Shown: positions 32,701 to 32,869 of the stretch, one piece after another
How the letters are laid out: the number at the start of each line of letters is the position of its first letter
Numbering within the stretch: position 1 is the first letter of the stretch
Source: Clostridium sp.
Lineage (GTDB): Bacteria > Bacillota > Clostridia > Clostridiales > Clostridiaceae
NCBI GenBank assembly: GCA_028692255.1
Contig: JAQUXS010000026.1
Span: forward strand, 1-32,869
Length of the DNA stretch: 32,869 nucleotides
Direction: 5' to 3'
Notes under the pieces: generated by a model
Database searches by the model: none
Told to the model about the DNA's origin: nothing
What the model saw: the letters and a program-made list of their open reading frames with translations, nothing else
Position numbers and translations under genes: made by a program

Positions 32701-32869
32701 ATTAGTAATAAGGGAAACAGGAAATAATGGGTCTCAGAATAATGTAAGCAGAGGAATAATGATATCCAATGGAGAGGTAGGATGTATAGATGCTCCAAGT
32801 GAAGGACAGAGTATAAGTGGAGTGAAGCAGGTGTCAGGATGGCTTTTAGATGGAACAGGAGTAAGTAAA
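29798..32869 (+). CDS. Secreted S53 (kumamolisin-like) protease with tandem C-terminal repeats, 3' end outside window
   Basis: 1024 codons open to the window edge. The start is GTG at 29798 after AAGGGGGAT; ATG 29804 is an alternative. A signal peptide (Lys-rich head, hydrophobic core PILALILSFIMIF, likely cut near CSAA) precedes a pro-kumamolisin activation domain (about residues 65-205). The sedolisin domain (about 210-555) carries the catalytic Glu289 and Asp293 (EETTMDIECA), oxyanion Asp374 (VVASGDYGSG) and Ser476 (GGTSASAPEWAA), then a Ca2+-site-like segment (FNDVTSGDNG and GYDMVTGIGSAN). All four key residues are present, so it should be active after pro-domain removal. From residue 565 on are 107-residue repeats resembling bacterial Ig-like surface modules (SGWFLDGTGV, VEVLVDGNVVGTASYGDS, YSLDTTKLTNGKHTLVIRE). 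S53 enzymes usually work at acid pH, which would suit an acid-forming Clostridium; that link is inference. Confidence 0.92.
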   Translation, partial: MKMNINKFIKTNIKVVPILALILSFIMIFQPVVCSAAESEAFVPLEESNLSPLVSSKKAQQKNEVENNKELNITIGLKFRNKSELKQKINSEKNQGKSGKLVSSNELANNFLPSKSSNDKVIEFLEDNGFKITKTYSEHMIINASASVKDIEKAFDIKLYYYTYNGKGFFSNSSEPKLPQDIASLVQNISGLNNLKLSPSNFSSRQINPSYISNGAYTPQQIQTAYDFNSAYSNNLNGKGVKIAIASYYSFNQSDINAFVNKFGISTSNSISTINVDGTPESDANGSEETTMDIECALSSAPGSQVLLYNGANPDLSTQTDIFNKIVEDGQADVVSYSWGTDEQNYTQAELTEMNNIFMAGTAKGMTFVVASGDYGSGTVDYPADDPYVTAVGGTTLKTDSSSGKISSETGWNLDSNGSGSGGGISTSFSIPSWQKGLISSNNSNRMIPDVSLNANPNTGYSIYYGKSWYEAGGTSASAPEWAAIFALVDQSRKEKGIGNIGFANPILYSLKNTSAFNDVTSGDNGKYSCLTGYDMVTGIGSANVGQLVSALSNSISNIYSNYKAIGCIDAPSEAQSISGVKQVSGWFLDGTGVNKIEVLVDGNVVGTASYGDSRSDVGKVFPQYSNANSGYHYSLDTTKLTNGKHTLVIRETGNNGIQTSVSRGIMISNGEVGCIDAPSEGQSISGVKQVSGWLLDGTGVSKVEVLVDGNVVGTASYEDSRSDVEKAFPQYNNVNSGYHYSLDTTKLTDGNHTLVIRETGNNGSQNSISRGINVCNKAIGCIDVPSEGQSISGVKQVSGWFLDGTGVSKVEVLVDGNVVGTASYGDLRSDVGKVFPQYNNANSGYHYSLDTTKVTNGNHTLVIREMGSNGIQTSVSRGITISNGVIGCIDAPSEGQSISGVKQVSGWFLDGTGVSKIEVLVDGNVVGTASYGDSRGDVEKAFPQYNNANSGYHYSLDTTKLTDGNHALVIRETGNNGSQNNVSRGIMISNGEVGCIDAPSEGQSISGVKQVSGWLLDGTGVSK
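31490..32869 (+). repeat. Tandem 321-bp (107-codon) coding repeats, four full and one partial
   Basis: Units start at 31490, 31811, 32132, 32453 and 32774, with exactly 321 bases between each. Each unit starts near GC-IDAPSE and ends near SRGI. Units 1 and 3 share GKVFPQY and GIQTSVSRG; units 2 and 4 share EKAFPQY and GSQN. This gives a 642-bp A-B-A-B order. The partial fifth unit starts like unit 2. Bases between repeats are conserved at silent positions too, which marks recent duplication or gene conversion. Confidence 0.95.

Noticed and set aside
31490-32869. Tandem repeats as a possible CRISPR array
   Set aside because: The period is 321 bases, the repeats are in-frame coding sequence, and there are no unique spacers or cas genes.

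Overview
The window is AT-rich with short intergenic gaps, strong GGAGG-type ribosome sites and clostridial proteins throughout. It holds a glmS ribozyme, a CotF-type spore coat protein, a 7-Cys ferredoxin family found in anaerobes, and a bifunctional AdhE closely resembling the solventogenic AdhE2 type. This points to a solventogenic, spore-forming Clostridium, probably near the C. acetobutylicum group. The species assignment is inference. No tRNA, rRNA, CRISPR array, IS element or prophage was seen.

Layout. 1-593 is the 3' part of cytosine deaminase (codA), then a terminator. 719-2277 carries an unknown gene and a TPR protein. 2304-3490 (minus) is a CaCA-family cation exchanger behind a yybP-ykoY (Mn2+) riboswitch, an overlapping terminator and a consensus promoter. 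3539-5064 is a histidyl-tRNA synthetase gene with its own promoter and a leader hairpin. 5136-8072 holds a Cof-type HAD phosphatase, a MarR regulator, an AI-2E-type permease and an unknown Arg/Trp-rich protein. 8161-9746 holds a hexapeptide acetyltransferase, a short and possibly damaged TetR regulator, a TAGAC-TG-GTCTA operator and a 58-residue membrane protein. 9770-10552 (minus) is phosphoglycerate mutase. 10686-12016 is a Y-family DNA polymerase with a LexA-like box inside its promoter. 12025-13902 is an iron-sulfur protein and a FAD oxidoreductase behind a CRP/FNR-like site. Then come a CotF-like coat protein, a minus-strand S9 peptidase and a GH31 alpha-glucosidase with a cre-like site.

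19206-21529 is the glmS unit: a consensus promoter, a perfect 34-bp palindrome at the start site, a glmS ribozyme with an enlarged P1 arm, and glmS. 21600-26806 is a complete mannitol operon, mtlA-mtlR-mtlF-mtlD. It is followed by a Rex-like operator and adhE, so mannitol uptake and oxidation, which yields extra NADH, lies next to the enzyme that spends NADH on alcohols. The window ends inside a secreted S53 (kumamolisin-like) protease gene. Its C-terminal half is a tandem array of 321-bp (107-codon) repeats with an A-B-A-B higher-order pattern.

Most genes are ordinary for this group. The more unusual material is regulatory (riboswitch, ribozyme, palindromes, class II-like CRP/FNR promoter) and the repeat array of the S53 protease. 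All assignments come from reading the sequence; no database search was run.
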